Below are positions 21,887-33,900 of a stretch of 64,000 nucleotides of DNA, piece after piece; the stretch's first letter is position 1, and every line of letters begins with the position of its first letter. The notes beneath the pieces were generated by a model, which was not told the DNA's origin, searched no databases, and worked only from the letters and a program-made list of their open reading frames with translations. The DNA comes from Boswellia sacra. Lineage: Eukaryota > Streptophyta > Magnoliopsida > Sapindales > Burseraceae. Both the position numbers and the translations under genes were made by a program. The stretch lies in NCBI GenBank assembly GCA_013180625.2, contig SNVD02013728.1, positions 682,001 to 746,000 of the forward strand, written 5' to 3'.

Positions 21887-24800
21887 ATTGAGGTGAATTT
21901 TTTCATCTTTCTTTTACGAAAATTTTTCCTATAATTTTCTGTGGGTTCTACCTGTCAGCTTATTCGCTAGATAATCTAGAGAGCATTTGGCCAGTCACTG
22001 AAATTTCCTTTTGCGTCATGCGGTTGACAGATTAATTGCGTCATTTAAGATTTTATGAGTGACTATTTAATCAGTTTTGTTATCCCATAGTTTACACATT
22101 GAGTGGCCATTTTTATAATTATGACCAGATAAATTCATGAATTCTATTTGATTATATACATCTGGCTTCTGGTATTATACCTACTTGTTGACTGTGATTC
22201 TGTGATCTTAGTTGGGTAAGTTTTAAGCCATTGTAGTTGATCCTTCTAGGTTTGACCATGATTACATCTGATTTTCTTTTTGATATTAACTTGTCTGAAT
22301 TCCCCCAATTAGTTGGGGAGCAGTGGATACAAATAGATTTGTTGCAGCACCGCTAATTGGAAAAGATCTTTGGCTAAATTCTGAAGATTTAGGGAAGAAG
22401 AGAAACATATTATTGAGCAGATCTTTATCTTGGAGTAAAAATATGTGTTTTGGGGGGTTTTCAAAGTGCCAGACGAATGATGTTTGATGTATCACGAAGC
22501 AGTTGTTAGGATCGTGTTTTTTGAATTTCTTGACTTTTGAAGAGGGCAATGTGGAGAATATTTGATTTGATGACAGATCTGAATTTTGCAGCCTACTGGA
22601 TGCTTGACATTAAATCGTAAGTCTTAAGGTTTTGTCTGGTGAAAAATGAAAGTAGGGTTTACGGTCCAAAGAAAGTGTGAAAAGATCAGATTTTATGGCC
22701 AACAAATATAGGGTTGGTTGTCAAGAATATAGTTTATGACAAGAAAAAGAGTTTCTGGGTTTTTTATTAGAATTCATGGGCATTGCAGCTTGGCTTCAAG
22801 CAAACTCCAAGTTCAGTAGCAGTACATTCATACTATGGTGCCTCAATAGGAGGAAATAATAAATTGTTTACCGAGTTAGGAAGAGCCGTGAAAGTTAATG
22901 AATTAGAAATTTTAATCTACAGTAAGTCTTATGGGAGACTACAGCCAATTCCACAAACCCAGAAATTACGAAGTCAAACTAGAGAATAACAGAGGCTTCG
23001 AAAATATGCACATTCTAGAACTTAATATAACCAAAATAATCAAACCAGTTACTTCAGGAAAGCATGGCAATGTTAAAATATGATTAAATAACGACAAGAG
23101 AATAATAGAGGCTTCCAGTGCTAACTTCTAAGCTGGGCCATGATATCTCATACATCACTTGGCTTGTCTATCTGTGGCATTCTATTCTTCTTGCATCCTT
23201 CTTGTGTCATTGTTGTTTACTTTTGACCAGTACTTATTTGTTTCCAGTGATTCAAAGTTTTAACATAACAATGTTGGAAGTATGGAGTGTTAAAAAGCTT
23301 TGTAGTTTTGAAGTTTTACCAATCAATAATTTCACCGAATGTATGTTTTTGCTGAGACGGTTGTATCATGTTTGCAGGTCTGAAGGCAACACTGAGGCAG
23401 AGTACTATACAAGTTGAGAGTGATTGGTTTCTCACTTGTTGGTTTGTTAGAGATTGTTGATGTGTAAGGTGAAGCTGTGGTTGTCATCTATTACGTTTCA
23501 AATTCAGTAGGGAGGGAGAAGACGTACTATCTATTTGGTTCATCTTTGGTTTCAACTTCCCCCAATACTGTTGTAATTAGCTGTATTTTTGTTACTTTTA
23601 GCCATTGCTCAGTTGGGAAGCTTTGGTTTTATGTGTTTTAACTTCCCACATTCTTAAAGCCACACTTAATCGGTAGTCCTTATACTAATTGTAGCTTAGC
23701 CTTCAGTTTGTTAAGATTGATAGAATATTATTTGTTATTCTTTTGTTAGAAATCCAACTATTTGTTCTTCATACATGGCCTTGCCTTTGCCTTTTGTATT
23801 CTAGCTACTCTGATTTTGGTGTACAAAGTAACATTTATTGCTTTTCCATGGTAAGTTTGCATGTTAATTTCATAAATTAATTGCTTATTTATGTCTTAAA
23901 TCTAATCTTTATTACGCTCTTATCAATAATGCAAATTGAAATCATTACTGTGCACCCACTTTTTTCTTTATTAGGTATAGAGTAGATGATTTTGTAGACC
24001 GTCACATGACATGATCCACATGGCAGATCAGATGGCTCGATCTGCGGCTTGACCATGTCATGGAGGTGGTGACTCATCATGGGTGGGGTAGCACCACCAT
24101 TGGGCTCATCTTATCAGTCCATTTGACCTTTGTGCCACTTAATTGAAAACCTTTGGCACCTGGCAAATTCTGATTGAAGTTCGGCAAATACTTTGACAAC
24201 AATTGTTTTGTACTTTTGTCCCATCTCAGGAGCCTCGTCTTTGCCGACATGATTTTATTGAAACAAATGCCTAGACGTATCTAGAACATATAAAGATGTT
24301 CATATTCTGGAATCAAAAGAAAATTGAAAAAAAGTCAATTGTGCAGTGAAAGGATAACATTTTTACTAATTTTATATAGAAACTTTGTCGGATAGCGTTA
24401 CTTTGTTCAAGTATTAAAGTGACTTCCACATTGCAATTGCGCATAATGAGATTTGTTCCATTAGTATTATTATCATTAAATACTAGCTATTCTTATCATT
24501 TACTGGAAGGAAACGGTTTTGTAAATTTCAATAACTTTTTTTCTTATCAATTTTTTCACTCGCATCATAAGAGCATGTGAAATTCTATTTGAACGGATTT
24601 TTTATTAATTAAACATTTGAATATGACGTGGATGGTTGGATAGGCCTACCACCATGATTCTTTCCAGGGCGGTTACTATTATTGTCAAACTTTTGTAAAG
24701 TACTAGGAATATAAAAATAGAAAGATAACTGCATAAATATAACAATTTCATTACTATTATCATGTCAAATATAAAGTGATTTGATTAATGTATACGTGTC

Positions 24801-24938
24801 AAAATTTCAAATCGAATGTCACTATAAAACGTAAAACCCGGTTTATACACGTCATAGAAGTATTTGTTGTAATATTTAGCATTCTCGTTATCGTTAGTCG
24901 TTACCAGTAGATTCAGGTTCTAACGGTTGGAAGGGACC
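21887..24938. other. 3' region of CALS12 and promoter region of TPC1
   Basis: No protein-coding gene was recognised. A GT donor 6 bases after the CALS12 stop (21,893) and an acceptor-like TTTGCAG at about 23,371-23,377 would allow a 3' UTR intron. The following 250 bases look like a transcribed end but this is unproven. Short frames such as 22,783-22,989 match no family known to me. The segment from about 24,700 to 24,938 should hold the TPC1 promoter and leader. Confidence 0.4.
24007..24060. repeat. Short imperfect hairpin
   Basis: TGACATGATCCACATGGCAGATC at 24,007-24,029 pairs imperfectly with GATCTGCGGCTTGACCATGTCA at 24,039-24,060, leaving a loop of about nine bases. A second small GGTGGT/ACCACC pair follows. 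The loop is short for a miRNA precursor. Confidence 0.4.
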
Positions 24939-27900
24939 ATGGACGAAGCTCCGCTGATAAGCAGAGAAGGCGCCAGTGCAAGTAACAGCAGCAATGGAGG
25001 GAGGAGAGATCAACCTCCTTTCTACAAGAGTTACTCCAAAGCGATCACTCGCGGCTCTCGTTACCAGAAGGCCGCGGCACTCGTGGATCTGGTAACTCCT
25101 TTTTTACGCAATTCAGTTTTGATTTGATCATCTCATAAAGCGATTGCCTTCACGCATCTTACTTTTTGTATCTCTTTTAACGAGAAATTGCTAGCGCTGA
25201 TTGTCTCAATATGGATTCTGCAGGCTGAAGACGGCGTCGGTTTGCCTGAGCAGATCCTTGATCAATCAGAATCATCCTTCGACAGTTCTGCAAAGTTCTA
25301 CTTCTTTTGTATTAAGCTGGATTTCATTTGGTCACTCAATTATTTCGCTTTGATAGTCTTGAATTTCTTAGAGGTTAAGTTTCCTTCTCTGATCTGTTTT
25401 TTCGGCTTCGCTGTTGCTTCTTTTGTACTCTTTCATGTGCTCGTATTTAGATTATATTGTTGAGTTTGGTTTAATTTATGCAGAAACCTTTGTGGTGCTC
25501 AAATTCTACTCTCACATATTCTTGCTCGGATAGAGAGTACTATTATCTTGGACAGTTGCCTTACTTAACAGGTGCAGAGTCTCTTATCTACGAGGTGAGG
25601 ATGAAGATTTTCTTGAAATTATTTTTTTATTTATTTGAATTCTCTCACGTTTATATCAGAGCACAATTTTAGGTTTTTTTTTTTTTTAACGATTTTAATG
25701 ACCTTATCACTTTGGTAGGAACTAAATGGTTACTGTTCTGTTGACTTCAGAGATTATTTCAATTAATAATCAATGCATTTGGCCTTCATGAAAATATTAG
25801 GCTGACTTAAAATCTTGAAGAATTGTGATTGATAAAAGTAATAAACTATCTGTTGGTGATGTAATGAACTGACCAGCTTAAGTTAATACCAATATATTTA
25901 TTTCAATATGATCAATTAATACAAGGTACAATCTCAAGACTTTTGGATATTATTATGCGTGGACTTTAAAGGAAATCTCATTTTGGCAAAAATGAAACAA
26001 ACAACTTGAACCAAGACTCATTTACGATAGGTAAAAGATAACAGGTATGTATGATAAGTAGGTGTATCTTATATCTTATCCAAAAAAAGAAAAAAAGGAA
26101 ATGAAAAGAAAACAAAAAAAGACTCATTACGTGCTAAGGTTTTCTTCTTTATTTTTTTTAGCAACCTACTAAATATTTTTATTTTTATTTTGTTTGTATG
26201 GCAAATATGTAGCAACATGAAAGAATTAAGGAATGAATATATAATTGAGACAGTAGAAGCACCAGAGCAGACAAGATTTGGATGCTTTTTGTTGGTTTGG
26301 TGATTGTTCTAAGCCAGTCTGACTCATTAATGATTTTTTCTCTAGGGTGTGGCTTTTAGTTTAGAAGTTCTCAAAATACCTACTTAAATTTGAAGTTTAG
26401 ATTTTTCTCAAGTAGATGAAGTTTCTATATTATCATTCTCCTTCAAATACTTCTTTTTTTCCGATGTCCATAATGGATATCAAAATAATTTGGCTCCGGG
26501 TGACTAAAATGACATATACTTAACTAAATTCATAGTGCAGAGATTATTGGGTATTATAATAATTGGGGACTTCTTTGGAGACTATGAAGATCTGTATGTT
26601 TTTGGAGTAACACTTTTTGTGAGAAATTGTTCATTTGAGCTTCTCAGCTTATTCTATAAGAATTGCATGTTTTAACATTTTTCTTTAATAATTTTCATAG
26701 TATCATACAAGGATGTATTCTCAGGTAGCATGAATTTCTGCTTTCTATGCAGGGGATAACTCTCATTGTACTCATGATACATACATTCTTTCCAATTTCT
26801 TATGAAGGGTCTGAAATTTACTGGAGAAGTCCTCTTACTCGGGTGAAGGTACAACACCAAAGATCTTTCTTGGCCACTCATTTTGTATCTTTCTTTTTTC
26901 AGGTAGATTGGTAAAATTAGCGACTGGAAATTAGTCGTACAAGTAGAGAAAAAATAATTCCTAGATCTAAAAGGATTTCATCTCCATAGTATTATTTCTT
27001 TGATGTAATTCAATTATTTTCTTAATTCCTTGGACTACCTAGACTCTCATTCGGAAATATGCATTAATAGACTGAACATTGAAGTATTGATGTCTGTAGT
27101 GTAATTAATTTTTCTCTCTGTGGTTGAATTTTTCAGGTCATTTGCCTATTAATTCTGGTTGCTGATTTTCTGGTTTATGCTGTATATTTGTCTCCAGTGG
27201 CCTTTGACTTTCTTCCTCTCAGGATTGCACCATATATTAGAGTTGTCTTTTTCATCCTAAACATTAGGTACTGTATGACAAAATTTAGTCATGTTTGTAC
27301 TGGTGAGTGTGTCTATATGCATGTGCATTACATATATCCTAATATAAGTACAAGCTTGTCTTAAAATTTTGCGTTTGGTACAAGTTTGTCCTAGTTTGTG
27401 CTTTTGCTGTCAAACAGCTTCAGGGAATGTGATTAAACATTTTCTTCCGATCTCTTCTTTTGAATTCAGGCAATTGCGGGATAGCATCTTTGTTCTAGCT
27501 GGAATGCTTAGCACATACTTGAATGTCTTGGTCTGTACACCAACTTCGATCTGTATAGTGGCTGGATTTGTAATTATTATTATTATTATTGTGGTTATTT
27601 TACTTTCTACATGTCATTAGTATGTTCCTGTTTTTACCGTATATTCAGGGAAAAATATGCCGAATAATATGCCTCTCTTATTCCCTTTTAATTTATTGCT
27701 TAAAATATTGATTGCATAGGTTTTCTTTTGTCTGTTTATTGGTGATTTATTTTCTTAAACTGCAGGCACTAGGGCTTTTGTTCCTGCTGTTTTTAAGTTG
27801 GGTAGCCTATGTCATGTTTGAAGACACACAACAGGGTAAAACAGTATTTACGTCGTATGGTACTACATTGTATAAGATGTTTGTTTTATTCACCACTTCC

Positions 27901-30900
27901 AACAACCCGGACGTATGGTTACCTGCATACAAGTAAGTGGATTTTGAAAGTAATTATTACTAAGGCTACATTTTAAGTTCCTGGTGTTAAAGAAAAAGCA
28001 TATATGGATAGAGCTCTTCACAGCATTGCTCCATTCATTTTGAAGCTGTTGAATATAATGAGGTTTAGTTTTCATCTAATTTCTATGTTTGGGAGATTCC
28101 TGAAAAAAAGGTCCAGTTCTGTTTTCGTTGATATGATCATATAGTTTTCTCTACTGTTTATACTGGAGTCCTTTGCTGGCAACTGTAAAGACAATTATGT
28201 ACTAATAAAAGCAGCATATGAGGTGCTCTTAAGTGTTCACTTGGAACGGAGTGTTAGATTTTCTATCAGGCTCTGCATTTGAAATTTTTTGGATCCAAGC
28301 TCATTGAGGTATCTGAAAACAGAACTGACCTGACTGAGAATTTTCAAATATGCCAATTTCCATTGAGGTTTTGTCCCTTCTAATACCTTTTTCCTTTCGG
28401 GATTTCATGCTCTAAATGGCAACATATCACCTCTTGTCCCTCATTATCACATATATCTCAACAGTTATGATAATTTTTATTTTCATAACCATCAGATTTC
28501 TTTGCATAATTTGTCAGTTCTCAGTGGCTTTATGAGATATAATGAAGTTTTAGCATTTTCTTTAGCATGCCTTAAAACTTAAACTTTGCAGTGGTTTGTC
28601 TCTAAACTTATGTCAACTTAATGCTTGTAATCTGCATTTTCCTTTTAAGGACTTCACGCTGGTACTGCCTATTTTTTGTTCTCTACATCCTGCTGGGAGT
28701 TTACTTCATCACCAACTTGATCCTTGCTGTTGTATATGATAGCTTCAAAAGTCAGGTATAGGACTATTGATCTTTAGTATTACTTTAATTACAGTGAAGA
28801 ACTTAAAATTACTGTCTGAAGAGTAGCTACTATACAAGGATAATCTTTGTGTAACTACTATACAAGGATAATCTTTGTGTGTCCCTCTGTTGATGAATTG
28901 TTTACTTCATGCTCCTTGCATCCAGAGTTATTTGTCCAAATTTTTAGTTTATCATGTTTAAATGGATTTTCCATCATGAATACTGAAAATAGTATTTTTG
29001 TTGTAGTCTCAATATTTCCATTGCATTATTTTATTTTATATTATTTTTTGTTTTTGCAAGTTTTTAATGGAGACTGACTTTGTAATGCTATTTCTTTTGA
29101 GGTGCACGTGGATGTTACTCTAATAACATCAATCCTGAAAGCCTAAGTTGATATGGAAAAGCCCAACAATACCTTTTATCCTCTTAATAGTTTCATCACT
29201 TAGTGGCCATATTTAGTTAATGGATTTGTCTTGTGAATCCAAAAGAACATGTAGATTGCGGCGCATGTACATCTTTTTCTGTTTTATAAAAGAATGGCGG
29301 AATTAAAAAACAAGAAATCTTGATCAACTTGGCGTCGATGCCACATTAAACAACTTGAATTTTAAAAAGGTTAAGTTGACAAGAAATAACTGAACAATTG
29401 TCTTTGAAATTCTTATTGATGCAATAAATGAGGTTTTGTGAAAAAATTCATAATGTTAGAATGGACAAATTGTTTGAGACACCAGGAGTAACTTGCTAAA
29501 AGATTTGCATGATTGTTTATTGTATTAGTCGTTTTCTAGAATTGTATAAATAAATGTTCTATTTATATTTCCTTTATGATTTTTAATATTTTTGTAGCTT
29601 GCAAAACAAGTTTCTGATAGGGATCGCATGAGGAAAAATATATTGGGAAAAGTCTTTAAACTCCTGGATGAGAAAGTAAGTATTGATTATCTAACTAATA
29701 AAATCTCTTATCATTTTTGAAAGCTAGCTTATTTCTAATCATGTTTTTTTTTCATTACAAATGGAGGCCAGATATTGTTATTGTCATGCAAATTTTGAGT
29801 ACTTCTCTTTGTTATTCTTCAACGATATAGATCTCTATAATGTTAAAAAGGAACTTTCTCCATCCACCACAGCCACATAAATGGAACGTAATGTCAGATA
29901 TTTGCTGGTGAAGCAGAATAATGCGAAACAACTTTTTTTTTTAGTTATTGTTAAGTTCTTTCGTCAGCCCAGAAGCCAATTGTGCGATGGTTAGGGTATC
30001 ACTAGAGGATGGAAGCTAGAGCTATCGTCTGGTATCTTTGGGGGCGGGCCTGCGGCGGCGAGGGGGGGCAATTTAAGATGTGTTGTCATGTGAGAAGAAT
30101 TATGATTGCCTAAGAATTTGATTAGTCAAAACAGAGGATAATTTTCTAGAAAGAGCTGATTAGCAGAAACATGAATTTTGCAGGCCAAAAAGTCCTTGAT
30201 GCCTCTTTGATTTGAGATAAACAGAAGACTGGACACTGATAAAAAGCTGAAGTATTAGTGAACATGTACACTGTTGCCGGCTTGCAGTTATGCAGAAGTG
30301 GCACCAAACGTCATGTTTTCTAACTTCCTAGCGATTAGTGGTAGACTGGAAGAGTGTGGTTTTGAAACCCTTAAGGAAGCCTTAAAGTTGAAAATTGAAA
30401 AAAAAAAAAATGCCGGCGATCTTATTGACTTTGTCATGGAAACTGCTTTGTTTGTCATGTGATGAGTAGATTGTGTGTAAAAATGCCCTATAAATATGTT
30501 ATTGGTCACTATAAATATGTTTAGTTTGTATCGAATGGCTATGCGAAAGGGATCATGGTTGTGTTAAGTAATTTGAGCTATGTTGGAAGGGAGGCTACGA
30601 GTATCCAGTTAGAATTTGTGTAATTAAGGGCTGACATTGAAATTTGACTGGTAAGCGGCACATGTAGTAGTTGAGCCCAATTCCATTCAAGCGAGTTTGT
30701 AGAGGATATGTGTCATGTGGAATAGTTTTTGATACTTCATTTTGGAGGATGTATCAATAGACGATGTGAGCATTTGGAACATTTCGTTTCTGAGCAGATC
30801 GTCTACTAACAAAGTGGATTTGAAAATTACGTGAGTAGATGATTGAGCCATCAGCGGACAGTCATCGAGAAAGTGTAAAGGACCAATGACGAACTATATA

Positions 30901-33900
30901 GAGGAGGAGGAGGAGTAGGAGGAGTCAGTCTTCTTTGAAGATCGAGAATAAATCGGACTATTATGCCATTCAGACTCTACTTATTTTTTCATTTTTATCC
31001 TGTAGAACTTCAGCCAAGATACTTGTGCGCTTTAGGCCTCTAATCTATATAAACTTAGACAATGTGATACTTCTGCGCTTTAGGCCTCTAATCTATATAA
31101 CCATGCATATGTACGATGAATGATAAACCCGTATTGCCATCCTTGTGTCTCCCGGCTTCCTAGCAAACCCATCCCATTTGTTAGTTTTGTGGATAGAACT
31201 GTTGCATTTGTGATGCAGTGTTTTTTTTTCCTGTATTTAAATGTAGTTACAATAGTTATGTTTGATGCTGCATTCTATTTTCTTTTCTGTTGCATGTTAT
31301 ATGAGGTCCTTTTTTCTATTTTTAACAGAATGCTGGATATCTTGATGAGGATCAATGTATTAAACTTTTTGAAGAGCTTAATAAATACAGGTATTGATTG
31401 TATTACTTTGCAAATTTTCATTTTTTATTTAAAAAAATGTTACTTCAAATATCCTTTTCACAAATTTTCATTACATTGTTGGAACCTTTTCTTATCAATG
31501 GGGGTTTGTAAAGACAAAGGCTTCTGAAATAAATAGAAGTCCCATAAAGGATTTGACAAGTTTAAAGTAAAGAATTTGACAAGCAGTAGAGGTCCTTTAA
31601 AGCATAGAGACGTCATAACTTGCTTGCTTCAGTTGTATTTCTTTTTTGTTATTTAAAAAAATTTTTGAGCCATATATTAGATGATTAAGGTTAAAATTTA
31701 TATAAAGAGGTTAGTCACTCCATTTATCAGAGTAGTCTTCTGGGTTGGATGCTACGAACCTATACGGAAATTTGATCTTTGCTTCTATATTTGAATCTAA
31801 GCATTTTCCCTCTACTTATTGACATTTTGTTTCATGATTATCTTGATGGCTATTTGACGCTTTATGCTGAGAAATTGTGAACACAACTTGCTGGGATGAT
31901 TGTTTCTGAAAGAAATCAACTTTGCCTACTGCCTAGTGCTTACATAATCAAGATTATTGTATTTAATGCATGTTCCAAGTATTGTACCATTAACTTGTGG
32001 TACAGATCTTGTCAATGTTGAAGTGTGCTTTATTTCATGTTCTGGTCAGGACTCTGCCAAACATATCGAGGGAAGAATTTGGATTAATATTTCGTGAGCT
32101 GGATGACTCCCAAGATTTCAAGGTATGCGAATATCGTTCCTTCAAGCTAAGTTTGACTGAGTGATTAATTTTACAAGGGGCTAATATAAAACAACTATCC
32201 TAAGATTTTGACCCAGCTATCAAGCTGAATTGGATTTTGATCATTTGAAATTTTAATCAATTATCACCATGTCTGTTTAAAAGTATTAAAATAAAGGCAT
32301 AATTAAAAAAATAGATAAAATTAAGAGTCTTGAATGAAATTTAGACACATCCTAAAAAATTTTATGTTATAGACACTTTCTTAATAAAATGACTAAAATG
32401 TTCTTTAAAATTCAAACTTAAAAAAAAAAGGCGCATCTCGTTGTGACGAAGAGGACACTCAACATGTCGAGTCCCATTGGATGCTTCAACTGACACTCTC
32501 CGTCATTGTCGGTGTTCACTCCACACTAGACATAATGTGTCGAGTCTTGTCGGATGCACGGACCGACACTCGACATAACGTGTCGAGTCTTCGAAAATGC
32601 CTTGATGGCGAGTGTCGGTCTGTGCATCCGATAGGATTCGACACGTTATGTCGAGTGTCGGTCTATGCATCCGACAAGATTTTACGCTTTATATCTAGTG
32701 TCGAGTGGACAACGACGATGATGGCGAGTGTTGGTTGAAGCATTCAACAGAACTCGAGATATTGAGTGTCCTCTTCGTCACGACGAAACGCGTCAATTTT
32801 CATCATTTTTACACACGTCAAACAAAAAAATCAACCAAATAACACTTTATTTAGTCATACAAATACAGAATAAATAAAAAATACGAGTCCAAACTCAAAT
32901 CCTCAAATTCAAAATCTTTAAAATTTATCCCAAATCTCTAAACATGGGATAAGTTTCTCGTTCCTCTTGTTGTATTTCGGACTGTGTTTTCGACGGTGTT
33001 GAGGGATAATGGAAGCTGGATAATAACAGACGGTTAGAGAAATAGGACACGGTTATCGAAATACGAAGAGGTAAGTGAAGGAAAGTGGGAAATAAAAAGT
33101 TTAGGAATATATTGAATTTCAAAGGATATTTTAATTATTTTTCGAGCATAAAAATTTTTCAAGATGTGTTTAAATTTTACTTAATATTTCTAAAAGTGCC
33201 TATTTTTTTAATTTTTCTTAAAATAAACCGTCTGTGACAGTTATGGGTCTCTTTTATCATAATTACTTTTTAAATTTATCGGGCTGGGCCGCGGTTGGCA
33301 TGGGATGTTTTCAAATATAGGGGCCATGATGGGCTGTGCCGCGTGATGACATGGCCCATAATCTTAGTAACGGAAAAGTAACGGAGTAGGGTTAAAAGTG
33401 GGATTTCACAATTAAATTTAAGAGGATTCTGTTCCCGGCTTGCTTGCGAGTTGCTGTCTGATTTACCAATTAGCGCTGCCGGCCACACCACCCATTCCAG
33501 AAGGATCAGCATGCACAGGTATGTTTGACGGTGATATATCGCCGGTATGGGAGAGTATTTGGCCAAGACTGGAACGCAAAGGGGACTCCCGTGTGGCGTT
33601 GGGGAGCTCCTTTTATGGCGGTTTCTACGCAGAGGAACAGATTGGTCCATCAGAAATCTGGCGTCTTGGCTGTGAGATAACGCGCCGCTGTTCAACAGCG
33701 TAAAGCCGCTGTGTCTTGTTTAACAGATAAGTAGAACCTTTGAACAAGTCCATGCGCGCCCAGTATAGCCTGGCGGCCAATGTCGCACGCCACTTTGCAC
33801 TTCCGATCTTTAAATGTTAATTATTTTATTTAAATTATATAGAGTATAAAATTTGAAATATATTATGTAATATAGATTTATTAAAAATGTGGTGTAGAAT

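Noticed and set aside
22783..22989. Open frame of 68 codons after CALS12
   Set aside because: No recognised similarity; it begins without a promoter and falls in the possible 3' UTR intron.
29987..30075. tRNA-like GGTTAGGGTATC stretch in TPC1 intron 9
   Set aside because: It resembles a D-arm only; no acceptor stem or T-arm follows.
30274..30462. Open frame of 62 codons in TPC1 intron 9
   Set aside because: No start context, no recognised family, and it lies inside an intron; likely chance.
33276..33695. Minus-strand frame of 139 codons in TPC1 intron 11
   Set aside because: The protein is not recognised and the plus strand is also open there, as expected for GC-rich DNA. I kept only the segment itself as a finding.
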